64,000 bases of DNA from Pseudomonas tremae (lineage in GTDB: Bacteria > Pseudomonadota > Gammaproteobacteria > Pseudomonadales > Pseudomonadaceae): contig NZ_LJRO01000090.1 of the NCBI RefSeq assembly GCF_001401155.1, positions 186,001-250,000 on the forward strand. The letters run 5' to 3'. Shown one piece after another: positions 26,669 through 36,238 of this stretch (the stretch's first letter is position 1; each line of letters opens with the position of its first letter). The notes beneath the pieces were generated by a model that searched no databases, was not told the origin of the DNA, and saw only the letters and a program-made list of their open reading frames with translations. The position numbers were made by a program, and so were the translations under genes.

Positions 26669-27994
26669 ATGCATCTATCGGCCCCACCGCGACGTCTGTT
26701 AATAATCGACGCCAATGACGACTTTCACCAACTGACGCAGGCACTCGACGAGACCGGATGGACGGTACAGCGGGGTACGCTTGATTCAGCGCGTGATGCT
26801 GGCTACGACGTCGGCCTGATCCATTTGACGTCTGATCATTTCGAGCATCCGGAGCAGATTGAAGGACTGCTCTCGGGCACTCGTAAGCAGTGGATTGCGC
26901 TATTGGCGCCCGATGACCTGCGGCATGAACAGAGCAGCGAGTTCGTCTGCAAGCGCTTTTTTGACGTTCACTCCCTGCCATTTGACATGGGTCGGATGCA
27001 GATCAGTCTGGATAGAGCCTTCGCGGCAGGCTGTGTGCCTGCATCAGGCACACCACCGGCGCCTGCTGCCGAGCCGGAAATGCTAGGTGAAAGTCGCCCG
27101 CTTCGTGCCCTGCGCAGGCTGCTGAGCAAGTTGGCGCCCACCGACTCGCCGGTGTTGATTCGTGGTGAGCGCGGAACGGGCAAGAAGCTGATTGCGCGCA
27201 GCCTGCACGCCCAGTCCCAGCGGCACAGTAAACCTTTCGTGGTGGTTGATTGCGGCTCGGCGCCCGAGCACTCGATCCACGCCGAGCTGTTCGGCTATGA
27301 AAAGGGCGCGTTTGAAGGGGCTCTGGAACGCAGCGCAGGACAGATCGAGGCGGCGCACGGAGGCACGCTGCTGCTTGATGAAGTCGGCGATCTGCCACTT
27401 GAAGCTCAGGCGCATCTGGTGCGATTTCTCGAAGAGCGGCAGGTTCAGCGTCTGGGCGGCATTGAGTCGACTGCAGTGGATATCCGGGTGCTGGCCACGA
27501 CCCGTGAGGACCTTGAGGCGGCGGTGGGCAAGAAACGCTTTCGCGAGGATCTGTATTACCAGCTCAATGTGCTGCAGGTAGGGACCGCGCCATTGCGCGA
27601 ACGTCATGGCGATCTGGCGCTGCTGGCCAACCACTTCGTTCACCGGCACAGCGTCGAAACGGGCAGAAAAGCGCGCAGTTTCAGCCAGGACGCTTTGGTC
27701 GCACTGGGCAAGCACGACTGGCCTGGCAACGTGAGCGAACTTGTCAGCCGGGTACGGCGGGGGCTGATGCTGGCGCAAGGGCGGCAGATCGAGGCGGCGA
27801 ATCTTGGCTTGCAGGGCGAAGAAGAGAATGCCGGCAGCATGGACACACTGGACGAATACAAGTCCCGCGCCGAGCGTCAGGCATTGTGTGAGGTGCTGAC
27901 GCGTCACAGCCACAACATGAGCGCGGCGGCCAAGGTTCTGGGCATTTCGCGGCCGACCTTCTACCGGTTGCTACACAAGCACCAGATCCGCTGA
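26669..27994 (+). CDS. Sigma-54-type enhancer-binding regulator with VpsR-like N-terminal domain
   Basis: A 441-residue regulator. Residues 1-125 form a degenerate receiver/VpsR-type domain without a clear phospho-acceptor. Residues ~138-370 are an AAA+ domain with Walker A GERGTGKK (166-173) and Walker B GGTLLLDEVGDL (230-241). The sigma-54 contact loop reads GAFEGA (213-218) instead of GAFTGA. The C-terminus is a Fis-type HTH (SAAAKVLGISRPTFYRLLHK). The Thr to Glu change in the loop suggests it may act without sigma-54, as reported for VpsR. In related bacteria such regulators control exopolysaccharide. Its last 24 bases overlap the convergent NadR-like gene. Confidence 0.88.
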   Translation: MHLSAPPRRLLIIDANDDFHQLTQALDETGWTVQRGTLDSARDAGYDVGLIHLTSDHFEHPEQIEGLLSGTRKQWIALLAPDDLRHEQSSEFVCKRFFDVHSLPFDMGRMQISLDRAFAAGCVPASGTPPAPAAEPEMLGESRPLRALRRLLSKLAPTDSPVLIRGERGTGKKLIARSLHAQSQRHSKPFVVVDCGSAPEHSIHAELFGYEKGAFEGALERSAGQIEAAHGGTLLLDEVGDLPLEAQAHLVRFLEERQVQRLGGIESTAVDIRVLATTREDLEAAVGKKRFREDLYYQLNVLQVGTAPLRERHGDLALLANHFVHRHSVETGRKARSFSQDALVALGKHDWPGNVSELVSRVRRGLMLAQGRQIEAANLGLQGEEENAGSMDTLDEYKSRAERQALCEVLTRHSHNMSAAAKVLGISRPTFYRLLHKHQIR

Positions 27995-28516
27995 CCTGTC
28001 CAGCAGACGCATCACCGCCGCCATCGCCAGCTCGTGGCGTTGCGGCCAGCCACCCCCTAGCACCTCATATGCCTGCCCATGACTGTCAAGCCAGTCTCGA
28101 CTGGCCTCGAAAAAGGCCTGGCGTTCATCTAACTGCGGCTGACAGCGCTGGCCGTCGCTGATCCATTCCACCCCTTCTGGCGACAACAGCAGATGCAGGT
28201 CGTAGCGCCTGCTCAGCAGTTGTTGTTCGATCCACGCCGGGCAGTCACCGAACAACGCCCGACTCCAGAGCACATTGCTCAGCAAGTGGGTATCGAGAAT
28301 CAGCAGTTCGGGCTCGCTGGCGCGTGCCGCGTCTTCCCAGGCCAATTGGCCATGTGCGATGGCCGGGATATCTCCATAAACAGTGTCACGCCCCTGCTGA
28401 TCGATAAAGTGGCGGACGTATTCGCCCACCAGCACTCCGCCAAAACGACGTTGTATTTCGGCTGATAGCCAGCTCTTGCCGCTGGATTCCGGGCCGGCCA
28501 GCACCAGGACTTTCAT
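27971..28516 (-). CDS. NadR-like ribosylnicotinamide kinase (AAA ATPase)
   Basis: A 181-residue P-loop kinase, equivalent to the C-terminal kinase domain of NadR, that phosphorylates nicotinamide riboside to NMN. Walker A is AGPESSGKS (7-15) and EYVRHFIDQQG is typical of the NadR kinase. There is no N-terminal NMN adenylyltransferase or HTH domain. The ATG at 28516 overlaps the pnuC stop (ATGA), so translation is coupled. Transporter plus kinase form a minimal nicotinamide riboside salvage unit. Confidence 0.88.
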   Translation of the reverse strand: MKVLVLAGPESSGKSWLSAEIQRRFGGVLVGEYVRHFIDQQGRDTVYGDIPAIAHGQLAWEDAARASEPELLILDTHLLSNVLWSRALFGDCPAWIEQQLLSRRYDLHLLLSPEGVEWISDGQRCQPQLDERQAFFEASRDWLDSHGQAYEVLGGGWPQRHELAMAAVMRLLDRSADLVLV

Positions 28517-29076
28517 CGTGCCAGCGCCAGATCGTTGCGCCATTCGCGCCAGCCCTGTACGGCCAAGAGGGTGAAAAGCCCGTAGAGCGCAGCCGTCAGG
28601 TAAAGCCCCTTGTAGATAAACAGGCCTACGAAAATCACGTCCAGCAGAATCCACAGCGGCCAGCACTGGACACGCTTTTGCGCCATCCAGACCTGCGCCA
28701 CCAGGCTGAAACCCGTCAATGCAGCGTCCAGCCACGGCTGAGCGGCATCGGTGAAATGCGCCATGCCCGCGCCCAGCGCAACGCTGATAATTGCGCCAAC
28801 AACCAGACCTTTTATCAGCGGGCCGCTCTGCAACACTGTGACGGCCCGACCTGGCAGACCATTGCCATGTCGGGTCCATTGCACCCAGCCATACACCTGC
28901 AGGCCGGCATAAATCACTTGCAGCAGCATGTCGGAATAGAGCTTAACGTCGAAGAAAATCCAGATATAGATGACCACCATCACCAGCCCGATTGGCCAGC
29001 ACCAGGGATTCTGCTTCACTGTCAGCCACACTGCGATAACGCCGATGGCGGCAGCGAAGAGTTCAAGCCCGGACAT
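28513..29076 (-). CDS. pnuC: Nicotinamide riboside transporter PnuC
   Basis: A 187-residue membrane protein with about seven hydrophobic segments. PnuC hallmarks are WLTVKQNPWCWPIGLVMVVIYIWIFFD (KQN/WPIG region), YSDMLLQVIYAGLQVYGW (Q-x-Y-x-x-x-x-x-Y-G-W) and WILLDVIFVGLFIYKGLY. It mediates facilitated uptake of nicotinamide riboside, trapped by the kinase encoded next. A strong AAGGAG precedes the ATG. Confidence 0.92.
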   Translation of the reverse strand: MSGLELFAAAIGVIAVWLTVKQNPWCWPIGLVMVVIYIWIFFDVKLYSDMLLQVIYAGLQVYGWVQWTRHGNGLPGRAVTVLQSGPLIKGLVVGAIISVALGAGMAHFTDAAQPWLDAALTGFSLVAQVWMAQKRVQCWPLWILLDVIFVGLFIYKGLYLTAALYGLFTLLAVQGWREWRNDLALAR

Positions 29077-29346
29077 GGCGGCTCCTTGATGAGGTTTGTT
29101 AAGCGGCAGGGGCGGCGATTGTATGCGCTTCTGCGCGCGGCGTGGAGCTTGTGTTGAACAGGTGCGAAGCTGGCAGGCGTTGTGCGTGCAGGTCTGCTAG
29201 CATTCCGCGCCTTGCAGGGCCTTGCCGATGAATTCAGGCCTGCTGCAGGTTCAAGCTACGTTCAGGCTTGTCGCGGCATAGTGGCAACCATTTTTTACAC
29301 AACAACACTAAACAGCGAGCCTGCGGCATCGCTTCATGGGGGAATG

Positions 29347-30177
29347 ATGGATCTTTGGACCGCTGCTCAGGCGTTGATATTGGGTGTCGTAGAGGGTTTG
29401 ACGGAGTTTTTGCCGATCTCCAGTACCGGGCATCAGATCATCGTTGCCGATCTGATCGACTTTGGCGGCGAGCGTGCCATGGCCTTCAACATCATTATTC
29501 AACTGGGTGCCATCCTCGCGGTGGTCTGGGAATTTCGCCGCAAGATTCTCGACGTGGTGGTGGGTTTGCCCAAGCAGCAGCAGGCCCAGCGTTTCACCCT
29601 GAACCTGCTAATCGCTTTCATGCCCGCTGTCGTGCTGGGGGTTATTTTTGCCGACACTATCCACCACTACCTGTTCAACGCGATAACTGTCGCAACCGCA
29701 CTGGTTGTCGGTGGCGTGATCATGCTGTGGGCCGAGCGACGTGTGCACACGGTGCGTACCGAAACCGTCGATGACATGACGTGGACCGATGCCCTGAAAG
29801 TGGGGCTGGTGCAGTGTCTGGCGATGATTCCGGGCACATCGCGCTCGGGCTCGACCATCATCGGTGGTCTGTTGTTCGGCCTGTCACGCAAGGCGGCGAC
29901 CGAGTTTTCTTTCTTCCTGGCCATGCCGACCATGGTCGGTGCTGCGGTCTACTCGGGTTACAAGTACCGTGACATGTTTCGGCCGGACGACTTTGCGGTC
30001 TTTGCCATCGGCTTCATCACATCCTTTGTCTTTGCAATGATCGCTGTTCGCGCGCTGCTCAAGTTCATCGCCACCCACAGCTATGCAGTGTTTGCCTGGT
30101 ATCGGATCGCCTTCGGTTTGCTGATTCTGGCGACCTGGCAGTTCGGCTGGATTGACTGGGCGTCGGCAAAAGCATGA
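29347..30177 (+). CDS. uppP: Undecaprenyl-diphosphatase
   Basis: A 276-residue integral membrane phosphatase (BacA family) that recycles undecaprenyl diphosphate for cell-wall synthesis; overexpression gives bacitracin resistance. The two conserved catalytic blocks are present: [14 protein letters not shown] near residue 17 and PGTSRSGST near residue 170. GGGGGA lies before a double ATG (29344/29347); the second gives better spacing. Upstream in-frame residues are implausible. ATGA overlap with the next gene implies coupling. Confidence 0.94.
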   Translation: MDLWTAAQALILGVVEGLTEFLPISSTGHQIIVADLIDFGGERAMAFNIIIQLGAILAVVWEFRRKILDVVVGLPKQQQAQRFTLNLLIAFMPAVVLGVIFADTIHHYLFNAITVATALVVGGVIMLWAERRVHTVRTETVDDMTWTDALKVGLVQCLAMIPGTSRSGSTIIGGLLFGLSRKAATEFSFFLAMPTMVGAAVYSGYKYRDMFRPDDFAVFAIGFITSFVFAMIAVRALLKFIATHSYAVFAWYRIAFGLLILATWQFGWIDWASAKA

Positions 30178-30614
30178 CCGCCCAGCGCCGGCCTGCGGCA
30201 CCTGCCGATCGGGGCAGGGCGCCTGTGCGGGGAGTACGCCTCAAGCTTTGTGTGTTCGTGCTGTTGTGCGCAATGCCGGTCTACGGTTTGGCGTCTCTGT
30301 GGATCACGCAGGGCACCATGATCCCGGCTATAGTGCTGGTGGTCATGAGCTTGCTGGCCTTCGTGCTGTACCGCAGCGACAAGCGCCAGGCTGGTAGCGG
30401 CGGCCAGCGCACCCCGGAAAACGTCCTGCACACGGTCGAGCTTCTGGGTGGCTGGCCAGGGGCGCTGTTGGCGCAGCAGATGTTTCGTCACAAGACCCGC
30501 AAGGTGCCTTTTCAGGTGGTCTTCTGGCTGATCGTGCTGGCGCATCAAGCGTTCTGGATCGACTGGCTGTTTCTGGGCAAGCGGCTTTTGCAGGCAGTAC
30601 CGTGGTCTTTATAG
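30174..30614 (+). CDS. DUF1294 family membrane protein
   Basis: A 146-residue protein with an Arg/Pro-rich N-terminus and three to four hydrophobic helices. The DUF1294 hallmark is the C-terminal half: [23 protein letters not shown] followed by [13 protein letters not shown]. Some family members carry an N-terminal cold-shock domain; this one does not. The start overlaps uppP by four bases. Function unknown. Ends overlap the convergent MmcQ/YjbR gene by six bases. Confidence 0.85.
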   Translation: MTAQRRPAAPADRGRAPVRGVRLKLCVFVLLCAMPVYGLASLWITQGTMIPAIVLVVMSLLAFVLYRSDKRQAGSGGQRTPENVLHTVELLGGWPGALLAQQMFRHKTRKVPFQVVFWLIVLAHQAFWIDWLFLGKRLLQAVPWSL

Positions 30615-30953
30615 CTTCAGACCGATCTGTTTCAGTTTCGGCAATTTGCCCACCACCAGTTGGTGCGAGCGGGTCAGCAAGTCGTGTATCTCGGTTTCGT
30701 CCAGGGCGTGCAGGTCCGTCACGCTGACCCAGTAAGCTCGCGCCAGATAAGGCGCAGGCCTGATACCCGGCCTGTCCACGTAGCCCAGAAACAACTCCGG
30801 GTGAACCTTGAAGGCAAGGTCCTGATCGGTGAGGTCCATGACCGCGAACATCTTTTTCTCCGCGACGGAAAACACCCGCACGCCGCCCCATTTGTAATCT
30901 TCCCGCGCGCCCGGCAGGCCAAGGCAAAATCTGGCAATGTCTTCTTTGTGCAT
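30609..30953 (-). CDS. MmcQ/YjbR family protein
   Basis: A 114-residue CyaY-like-fold protein starting MHKEDIARFCLGLPGAREDYKWGG. The family pattern is seen in RVFSVAEKKMFAVM, DLAFKVHPELFLGYV and the C-terminal LLTRSHQLVVGKLPK. It is often called a DNA-binding protein on weak grounds; biochemical role unsettled. The ATG at 30953 is preferred because residues upstream in the longer frame do not fit the family. Confidence 0.87.
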   Translation of the reverse strand: MHKEDIARFCLGLPGAREDYKWGGVRVFSVAEKKMFAVMDLTDQDLAFKVHPELFLGYVDRPGIRPAPYLARAYWVSVTDLHALDETEIHDLLTRSHQLVVGKLPKLKQIGLKL

Positions 30954-31080
30954 GTATTGACCTCTCGTACCACACGTCGCGCGGTAAGCTGTTCGATAGC
31001 CGCACGAATATTCGATCCGCAGATTGTATGCTGCAGCAACACTCATTAGTGTGCTCGTTTTGCCTTGTGTGGAGCCTCGT

Positions 31081-31872
31081 ATGCCTGTTGTGCAACTTGC
31101 CGATGGTGAACTGAATTATCTGCTGGAAGGCCCGGCCAGCGCGCCGGTGCTGGTGTTTTCCAATTCGCTGGGCACCAACCTGCATATGTGGGACAACCAG
31201 GTTGCAGCCTTCGCAGGGCACTTCCGGGTGCTGCGCTACGACACTCGCGGTCATGGTCAATCTCTGGTCACCGGTGGTAGTTACACTATCGAGCAGAACG
31301 GGCGTGACGTGGTCGCACTGCTTGATGCGCTGCAGATCGAAAAAGCCTTCTTCTGCGGGTTGTCGATGGGTGGGCTGATCGGTCAATGGTTGGCTATCAA
31401 TGCGCCGCAACGCTTGCACAGGGTTGTGTTGTGCAATACCGCGGCGAAAATCGGTAATCCGGATACCTGGAATCCGCGTATCGAAACAGTGTTGCGCGAG
31501 GGGCAGGCGGCGATGGTGGCGTTACGTGATGCCTCTATTGCGCGCTGGTTCACGCCAGCGTTCGCAGACGCCGAGCCTGCCAGGGTCGAGGCTGTGGTCG
31601 GCATGTTGGCGAGTACTTCTCCGCAAGGCTACGCGGCCAATTGTGCCGCCGTACGCGACGCAGACTTTCGCGAGCAACTGGCGACCATCAAGCTGCCCGT
31701 CCTGGTGGTCTGCGGCACTGGAGATGCAGTAACGACGCCTGCCGACGGGCGTTTCATGGTCGAGCGCATCAAGGGCTCGCGCATGATCGAGCTGCACGCG
31801 GCGCATTTGTCCAGCGTCGAATCCAGCGAGGCTTTTGCCGCTGCAGTCCTGGCTTTTCTGACCGAGCGGTAA
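31081..31872 (+). CDS. pcaD: 3-oxoadipate enol-lactonase-like alpha/beta hydrolase
   Basis: A 263-residue alpha/beta hydrolase. The catalytic serine is in CGLSMGG (about residue 100). NSLGTNLHMWDNQ forms the oxyanion region, and the acid and histidine are near the end (GTGDAV, HAAHLSSVE). The N-terminal pattern MPVVQLADGELNYLLEG and NTAAKIG strongly resemble PcaD, which hydrolyses 3-oxoadipate enol-lactone in the beta-ketoadipate pathway. GGAG precedes the ATG. No other pca gene is nearby, so a related lactonase or esterase activity is possible. Confidence 0.8.
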   Translation: MPVVQLADGELNYLLEGPASAPVLVFSNSLGTNLHMWDNQVAAFAGHFRVLRYDTRGHGQSLVTGGSYTIEQNGRDVVALLDALQIEKAFFCGLSMGGLIGQWLAINAPQRLHRVVLCNTAAKIGNPDTWNPRIETVLREGQAAMVALRDASIARWFTPAFADAEPARVEAVVGMLASTSPQGYAANCAAVRDADFREQLATIKLPVLVVCGTGDAVTTPADGRFMVERIKGSRMIELHAAHLSSVESSEAFAAAVLAFLTER

Positions 31873-31951
31873 CCCGCGTTCCCGGCCGACCCTGTCTTGA
31901 GGGGCATGCCGTAGCGCGGCATACTCGGCGCTCTTGAAGCGAGGTGGCCGG

Positions 31952-32911
31952 GTGTTCGATCTCAATGATCTGTTTTATTTCGTCCAGGTGGTCGAATGTC
32001 GAGGCTTTGCGCCTGCTAGCCGCAAGCTGGGGATTCCCAAGTCCAAACTAAGTCGGCGCATCGCCGGGCTGGAAGAGCGCCTGAGCGTTACGCTGATTCA
32101 CCGCTCGACCCGCAAGTTTGCGGTGACCGAAAGCGGACGCGATTACTATGGGCATTGCGTGGCGATGCTGGTCGAGGCTGAAGCCGCAGAAGAGGCCATC
32201 CAGCGTTCAAAATCCGAGCCTCAGGGCAGGGTGGTCATCAGTTGTCCGCCAGCCATGGCCGCCATGGGCATCAACGAGTCCATTGCCCGGTTCATGGCCG
32301 CACATCCCAAAGTGCAGGTAAATATTGAAAGCACCAACCGGCGTGTCGATCCGCTGGCCGAGAACATCGACATCGCGTTGCGGGTACGTTTTCCGCCGCT
32401 GGAAGATGACGGTCTGGTGGTGAAACAGCTTGGCCATAGTGCACAGCGGCTGGTAGCACACCCTGATCTGGCTGCACTGATCCCGGCAGGTGCGTCATTC
32501 GACGAGTTGGCCAGGTTGCCCAGTCTGGATGTGCCATCTTCCACGCCGGAGCACCGCTGGCTGCTGGAAAACGGACCAGGTCACTACGTCGAAGTGCGAC
32601 ACGTACCGCGGCTGGTGAGCTCGGATCTGGACGCCATACTGCAGGCAGTTTTGCAGGGCGTCGGTGTGGCGCAGTTGCCGGAAATTCTGGTCAGAGAGGC
32701 CTTGCAGCAGGGCCGTGTGGTGGAGCTGTTCGATGCGCATCGCCCCAAGTGCGGCATTTTGCACGCGGTGTTCGTCTCGCGACGAGGTCTGCTACCAGCC
32801 GTAAGGGGCTTGCTGAACGAATTCGAGAGCTCGTTCAAGGAGCTGACGCAGAACCCGGAATCTATCTATTGTTCTTTAAATAGAACGAACAGTCGCGTTA
32901 AGGGCGGCTAA
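31952..32911 (+). CDS. LysR-family transcriptional regulator
   Basis: A 319-residue regulator with the LysR HTH at the N-terminus ([36 protein letters not shown]) and a periplasmic-binding-like effector domain. The start chosen is GTG at 31952, with GAGG eight bases upstream; a TTG at 31934 would add six residues. It precedes azoR by 73 bases in the same direction and follows the lactonase gene, so either may be its target. Effector unknown. Confidence 0.9.
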   Translation: MFDLNDLFYFVQVVECRGFAPASRKLGIPKSKLSRRIAGLEERLSVTLIHRSTRKFAVTESGRDYYGHCVAMLVEAEAAEEAIQRSKSEPQGRVVISCPPAMAAMGINESIARFMAAHPKVQVNIESTNRRVDPLAENIDIALRVRFPPLEDDGLVVKQLGHSAQRLVAHPDLAALIPAGASFDELARLPSLDVPSSTPEHRWLLENGPGHYVEVRHVPRLVSSDLDAILQAVLQGVGVAQLPEILVREALQQGRVVELFDAHRPKCGILHAVFVSRRGLLPAVRGLLNEFESSFKELTQNPESIYCSLNRTNSRVKGG

Positions 32912-32984
32912 TCAATCATTAAGATCACAGGTAGGATGCTCCCACTTGATCGCTCAACGGCGACACTCATTTGGGAAGCCCGTC

Positions 32985-33593
32985 ATGAAAATCCTGCACC
33001 TTGATTCCAGTATCCTCGGCGACCATTCCGCGTCGCGTCAATTGACCCATGAAGTTGCTCAGGCTTATCAACGCGCCCATGCCGACAGCCAAGTGACCTA
33101 TCGCGACCTGGCCAGCGAAGCTCTTGGGCATTTTTCTGCTGCCAGCCTTGCTGCAGCGGGCACTCCGGTAGAGGCCCGAGACGCCGCCCAGCAGCAGGAA
33201 GTTGATAGCAACGAAGCCACCCTGCAGCAGTTTCTCGATTCCGATGTGCTGATAATCGGCGCGCCGATGTACAACTTCAGCATCCCATCGCAGTTGAAGG
33301 CGTGGATTGATCGCATCGCTGTCGCCGGGCGCACTTTCCGCTACTCCGAAGCCGGCCCTGAAGGTCTGTGCGGCGGCAAGAAAGTCATTATCGTGTCGAC
33401 CTCCGGCGGCCTGCATCAAGGGCTGCCAACCGGCGCCGGTCATGAAGAACTGCTCAAGGCACTGTTTGCCTTCATCGGTATTACCGATCTGCAATTCGTC
33501 CGTGCCCACGGTCTTGCTTATGGTGAAGAGCCTCGTACCAATGCGATGGCAGCCGCCAGACAGCAGATCGACAGCGAGCTTTTCGCTGCCTGA
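32985..33593 (+). CDS. azoR: FMN-dependent NADH-azoreductase
   Basis: A 202-residue flavodoxin-fold quinone/azo reductase. FMN phosphate loop [20 protein letters not shown] at the start, [17 protein letters not shown] (flavin-binding P-x-Y-N-x-x-x-P) and STSGGLHQG match AzoR. It reduces quinones and azo bonds at the expense of NADH in the cytoplasm, protecting against thiol or quinone stress. GGAAG precedes the ATG. A clear terminator follows. The upstream LysR protein is a possible regulator. Confidence 0.93.
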   Translation: MKILHLDSSILGDHSASRQLTHEVAQAYQRAHADSQVTYRDLASEALGHFSAASLAAAGTPVEARDAAQQQEVDSNEATLQQFLDSDVLIIGAPMYNFSIPSQLKAWIDRIAVAGRTFRYSEAGPEGLCGGKKVIIVSTSGGLHQGLPTGAGHEELLKALFAFIGITDLQFVRAHGLAYGEEPRTNAMAAARQQIDSELFAA

Positions 33594-33942
33594 TTCATCA
33601 TGCATTGCATAAAAGCTCCACAGTCCGCGCACGGTTTTGCGCATGGTTGTGGAGTTTTTTATTATGTGAAGCGCGAGTGGCTGAAACCTTGACAGCTTTC
33701 TTACAGGTAATTGCGGGCTTGCAGTATTAAGCTGTCGTCTGATTGACCTGTTTTCCAGCTGATTAACGAGCAATTCGAGAGTGCGCAACAGAGGCAAACA
33801 GATTGTGGCCCGGCTTGTGCACTATTTCAGTTTTCAAGACTCTCATTTGAGTGAGAGCGGCGCGCTGGAGCATGATGCTCGACACAAGCGCATAACGGAC
33901 TGTCCGGACGAGTTGCCGGAATTGCAAAGGTTGGGCCTTGCC
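33594..33942. other. Intergenic region between azoR and the secreted hydrolase
   Basis: The first 70 bases hold the azoR terminator. The remainder is open in the hydrolase frame back to 33781, but that extension would place ~54 hydrophilic residues before a good signal peptide and is judged untranslated leader or promoter. No other feature seen. Confidence 0.5.
33614..33662 (+). terminator. Rho-independent terminator of azoR
   Basis: CTCCACA pairs with TGTGGAG, with inner GCGCA/TGCGC pairing, and is followed by TTTTTTATT. It lies about 20 bases past the azoR stop. Confidence 0.85.
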
Positions 33943-34983
33943 ATGGTACGTCTTTGTGCAGTGATGCTGGTTTGCCTGCTCGACAGCCTGATTCCTGTTT
34001 ACGCCCAGGCTGACGAGTCCTGGAGTGCCGGTTATCACGAGTTAAGTTTCCCCGACCCGCTGGATTCGCGGCCTGTGCAGGCCATTGCCTTTTATCCGTC
34101 AACGGGCAGCGAACAGACGAGCATCCTCCAGGGCTACCGCGTCGACGCCAGCGAAGACGCACCCATCGCCATGGGTCGTTTCCCGCTGCTGCTGCTTTCC
34201 CACGGCAATACCGGCACGCCTCTGGCGTTGCATGACCTCGCCACTTCGTTGGCCCGTCAGGGGTTCGTGGTGGTTGCCGTGGTACACCCGGGCGACAATG
34301 ATCGCGACCATAGCCGTTTGGGCAGCTTGAGCAATCTTTATGGTCGTCCGCTGCAGATATCCGAAGCGATCAGCACGGCTTTGCTAGATCCAATGCTTGC
34401 GCCTTATCTCAATGCCCGTCAGGTGGGGGTTATCGGTTATTCCGCCGGTGGCGAAACCGCGCTGATTCTGGCTGGTGCGCAACCTGACTTGCAGCGCCTG
34501 CGCCGATATTGCCTTGAGCGACCGCTGGATCGCGACGCCTGCAAGACTCAGGGTGAGCTGGTGGCAGATCGTGATGACCTGCATGCGCAGGCTGACCCAA
34601 GGGTTGGTGCGCTGATGCTGATGGCGCCGCTAACGCTGATGTTCGGCCGTCACACGCTGGGTGATGTACATGTTCCGGTGCTGATGTACGCGGGTGATGA
34701 CGATCAGTTGCTGGCGCTGGACAGGAACGCAGAAGCTCTGGCGCGCAAACTGCCCCAGGCTCCGGAATACAAGTTGCTGGCAGGGGCAGGGCACTTTGTT
34801 TTCATGGCACCGTGCAGTGACGAACAAAGGTCAAGCGCACCTTTATTGTGCAATGACCCTGACGGCGTAGACCGCGAGGACATTCATCGCAACCTGAGCG
34901 CCGAGGCTGTAAAGTTTTTCAGTGCTGCGCTTAACTCTGCCGACCCCGATCATTCTGGTATGCAGACAGCCGGTCATCTATAA
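33943..34983 (+). CDS. Secreted alpha/beta hydrolase (dienelactone hydrolase/PAF-acetylhydrolase-like)
   Basis: A 346-residue protein beginning with a signal peptide (MVRLCAVMLVCLLDSLIPVYAQA), so probably periplasmic or secreted. The nucleophile serine is in GYSAGGE, LLLLSHGNTGTPLAL provides the oxyanion strand, and the catalytic Asp (YAGDDDQ) and His (GAGHFVF) follow. The overall pattern matches the predicted dienelactone-hydrolase-like family that includes lipases and PAF-acetylhydrolases. The ATG at 33943 was chosen for the signal peptide. Substrate unknown. It converges on the GT2 gene with only six bases between stops. Confidence 0.82.
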   Translation: MVRLCAVMLVCLLDSLIPVYAQADESWSAGYHELSFPDPLDSRPVQAIAFYPSTGSEQTSILQGYRVDASEDAPIAMGRFPLLLLSHGNTGTPLALHDLATSLARQGFVVVAVVHPGDNDRDHSRLGSLSNLYGRPLQISEAISTALLDPMLAPYLNARQVGVIGYSAGGETALILAGAQPDLQRLRRYCLERPLDRDACKTQGELVADRDDLHAQADPRVGALMLMAPLTLMFGRHTLGDVHVPVLMYAGDDDQLLALDRNAEALARKLPQAPEYKLLAGAGHFVFMAPCSDEQRSSAPLLCNDPDGVDREDIHRNLSAEAVKFFSAALNSADPDHSGMQTAGHL

Positions 34984-34989
34984 CGCCCC

Positions 34990-35643
34990 TCAGGCGTCCA
35001 GCGATCGCAGGTAATCGCCAAACCCGCCCCTGGCCTTCGAGTCCAGGCGGGTACTGGTGGTGACACGCGGGCGGCAGCTCCAGGCTATCCGCGCACCTAT
35101 CGATTCCAGCTGGCGAACCAAGTGCACATCTTCGTGGCAGGTCAGCGAAGGGAAACCGCCCGCGCTGACGTAGGCTATCGAACTCACTCCCAGATTGGCC
35201 CCATGAATGTGCCGATGGCCATCGCGGTGCTGATAGTGCTCTATGTAAGCCGCTTGGGCAGCAATCGAAATACCACTGTTCCAGTCGCCCGGCATCACGG
35301 TTCCGCATACTGCGTCGGCATCCAGCGCCAGCTGTTCGGCAAGCCAGTCACTGGCCACGGTGCTGTCGCCATCTGTGCAGGCCAGCCAGCGCGCGCCTCT
35401 GTCGAGAAGAACGGCAGCGCCCTCGGCGCGCGCCTGGCCTACGTTACGCGCCGAAATTTCAAGGGTCATCGCGCCGTATGCTCGTGCAATGTCTGCCGAA
35501 CCGTCCGTACAGCTGTCGAGAACGACCAATACTTCAACCCGTTCGCCTTTCAGGTCCGGGTGAGCTGCAGCCTGCATGACCGTTTCAAGGCACAGGCCGA
35601 GCAGTTGCTCTTCATTGTGCGCCGGAATCAGAATGCCGATCAT
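34990..35643 (-). CDS. GT2-family glycosyltransferase
   Basis: A 217-residue GT-A fold enzyme: ILIPAHNEEQLLGLCLETV at the start, LDSCTDGSADIARAYGA for nucleotide binding, the DxD-like TDGDSTV, and CHEDVHLVRQLE containing an acidic catalytic-loop motif. There are no transmembrane segments, so it acts in the cytoplasm. It is the last gene of the leftward operon; its start overlaps the methyltransferase gene by 32 bases, indicating tight coupling. With PIG-L deacetylase and methyltransferase it probably builds or modifies an amino-sugar-containing molecule. Confidence 0.88.
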   Translation of the reverse strand: MIGILIPAHNEEQLLGLCLETVMQAAAHPDLKGERVEVLVVLDSCTDGSADIARAYGAMTLEISARNVGQARAEGAAVLLDRGARWLACTDGDSTVASDWLAEQLALDADAVCGTVMPGDWNSGISIAAQAAYIEHYQHRDGHRHIHGANLGVSSIAYVSAGGFPSLTCHEDVHLVRQLESIGARIAWSCRPRVTTSTRLDSKARGGFGDYLRSLDA

Positions 35644-36238
35644 GGGAGAACTCCTGTTCTGCTACGGAGGTTTCATCACGACTCCACAGGTCCAGCAAGA
35701 AATCCTGTTCGTGATGACTGAAAAGCCGGTGCATGGCTAACCGCTTGCCAAGGATGTCGTGGACGGCCTGTGCATTCAGCGGGCAGCCTTCTATATCGGG
35801 ACGCCAGTGGCAGGCGAGCAATTGACCGTCAGGTGCCAGGGCCGACAGCGCGCAATCGATCAGACGATTGAGATCATCGACGTCAAGGTAATACCCCAGT
35901 TCGCTGAACACGATCAGATCAAACTGTCCCTGCGGCCACTGATGCGGCAGACGCGCCTGCACGACAGTGGCGTGGGGCAGTGCCGCCAGACGATGCCGCG
36001 CCAGATCGACCGCCAGGCTCGACGTATCGCAGCACACCAGCGCGTCGCAGCGCGCCGCAAGGGCTGCACTGAGCTCGCCATTGGCACAGCCAGGCTCGAA
36101 TATCGCACGGTAATGTTCGCGGGGCAGGGCGGCCATTGTCAGGGCACGCTTGCGTCGCTCGTACCAGCGCTGTTTGAACGCCCAAGGGTCATCGTTATTG
36201 CAAAACAGCTCGTCGAAGTAGCTGTCGGCCACGCTCAT
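35612..36238 (-). CDS. SAM-dependent methyltransferase (NodS-like)
   Basis: A 208-residue class I methyltransferase. The SAM motif I is FEPGCANGELSAALA and the acidic motif is VCCDTSSLAVDLA; FDLIVFSELGYYLD marks motif II/III. It opens with SYFDELFCNNDDPWAFKQRWYERRK, a pattern seen in the NodS family, which N-methylates deacetylated chitooligosaccharides. It lies between the PIG-L deacetylase (4-base overlap) and GT2 genes, so an amino group exposed by the deacetylase is a reasonable substrate. Confidence 0.88.
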   Translation of the reverse strand: MSVADSYFDELFCNNDDPWAFKQRWYERRKRALTMAALPREHYRAIFEPGCANGELSAALAARCDALVCCDTSSLAVDLARHRLAALPHATVVQARLPHQWPQGQFDLIVFSELGYYLDVDDLNRLIDCALSALAPDGQLLACHWRPDIEGCPLNAQAVHDILGKRLAMHRLFSHHEQDFLLDLWSRDETSVAEQEFSHDRHSDSGAQ

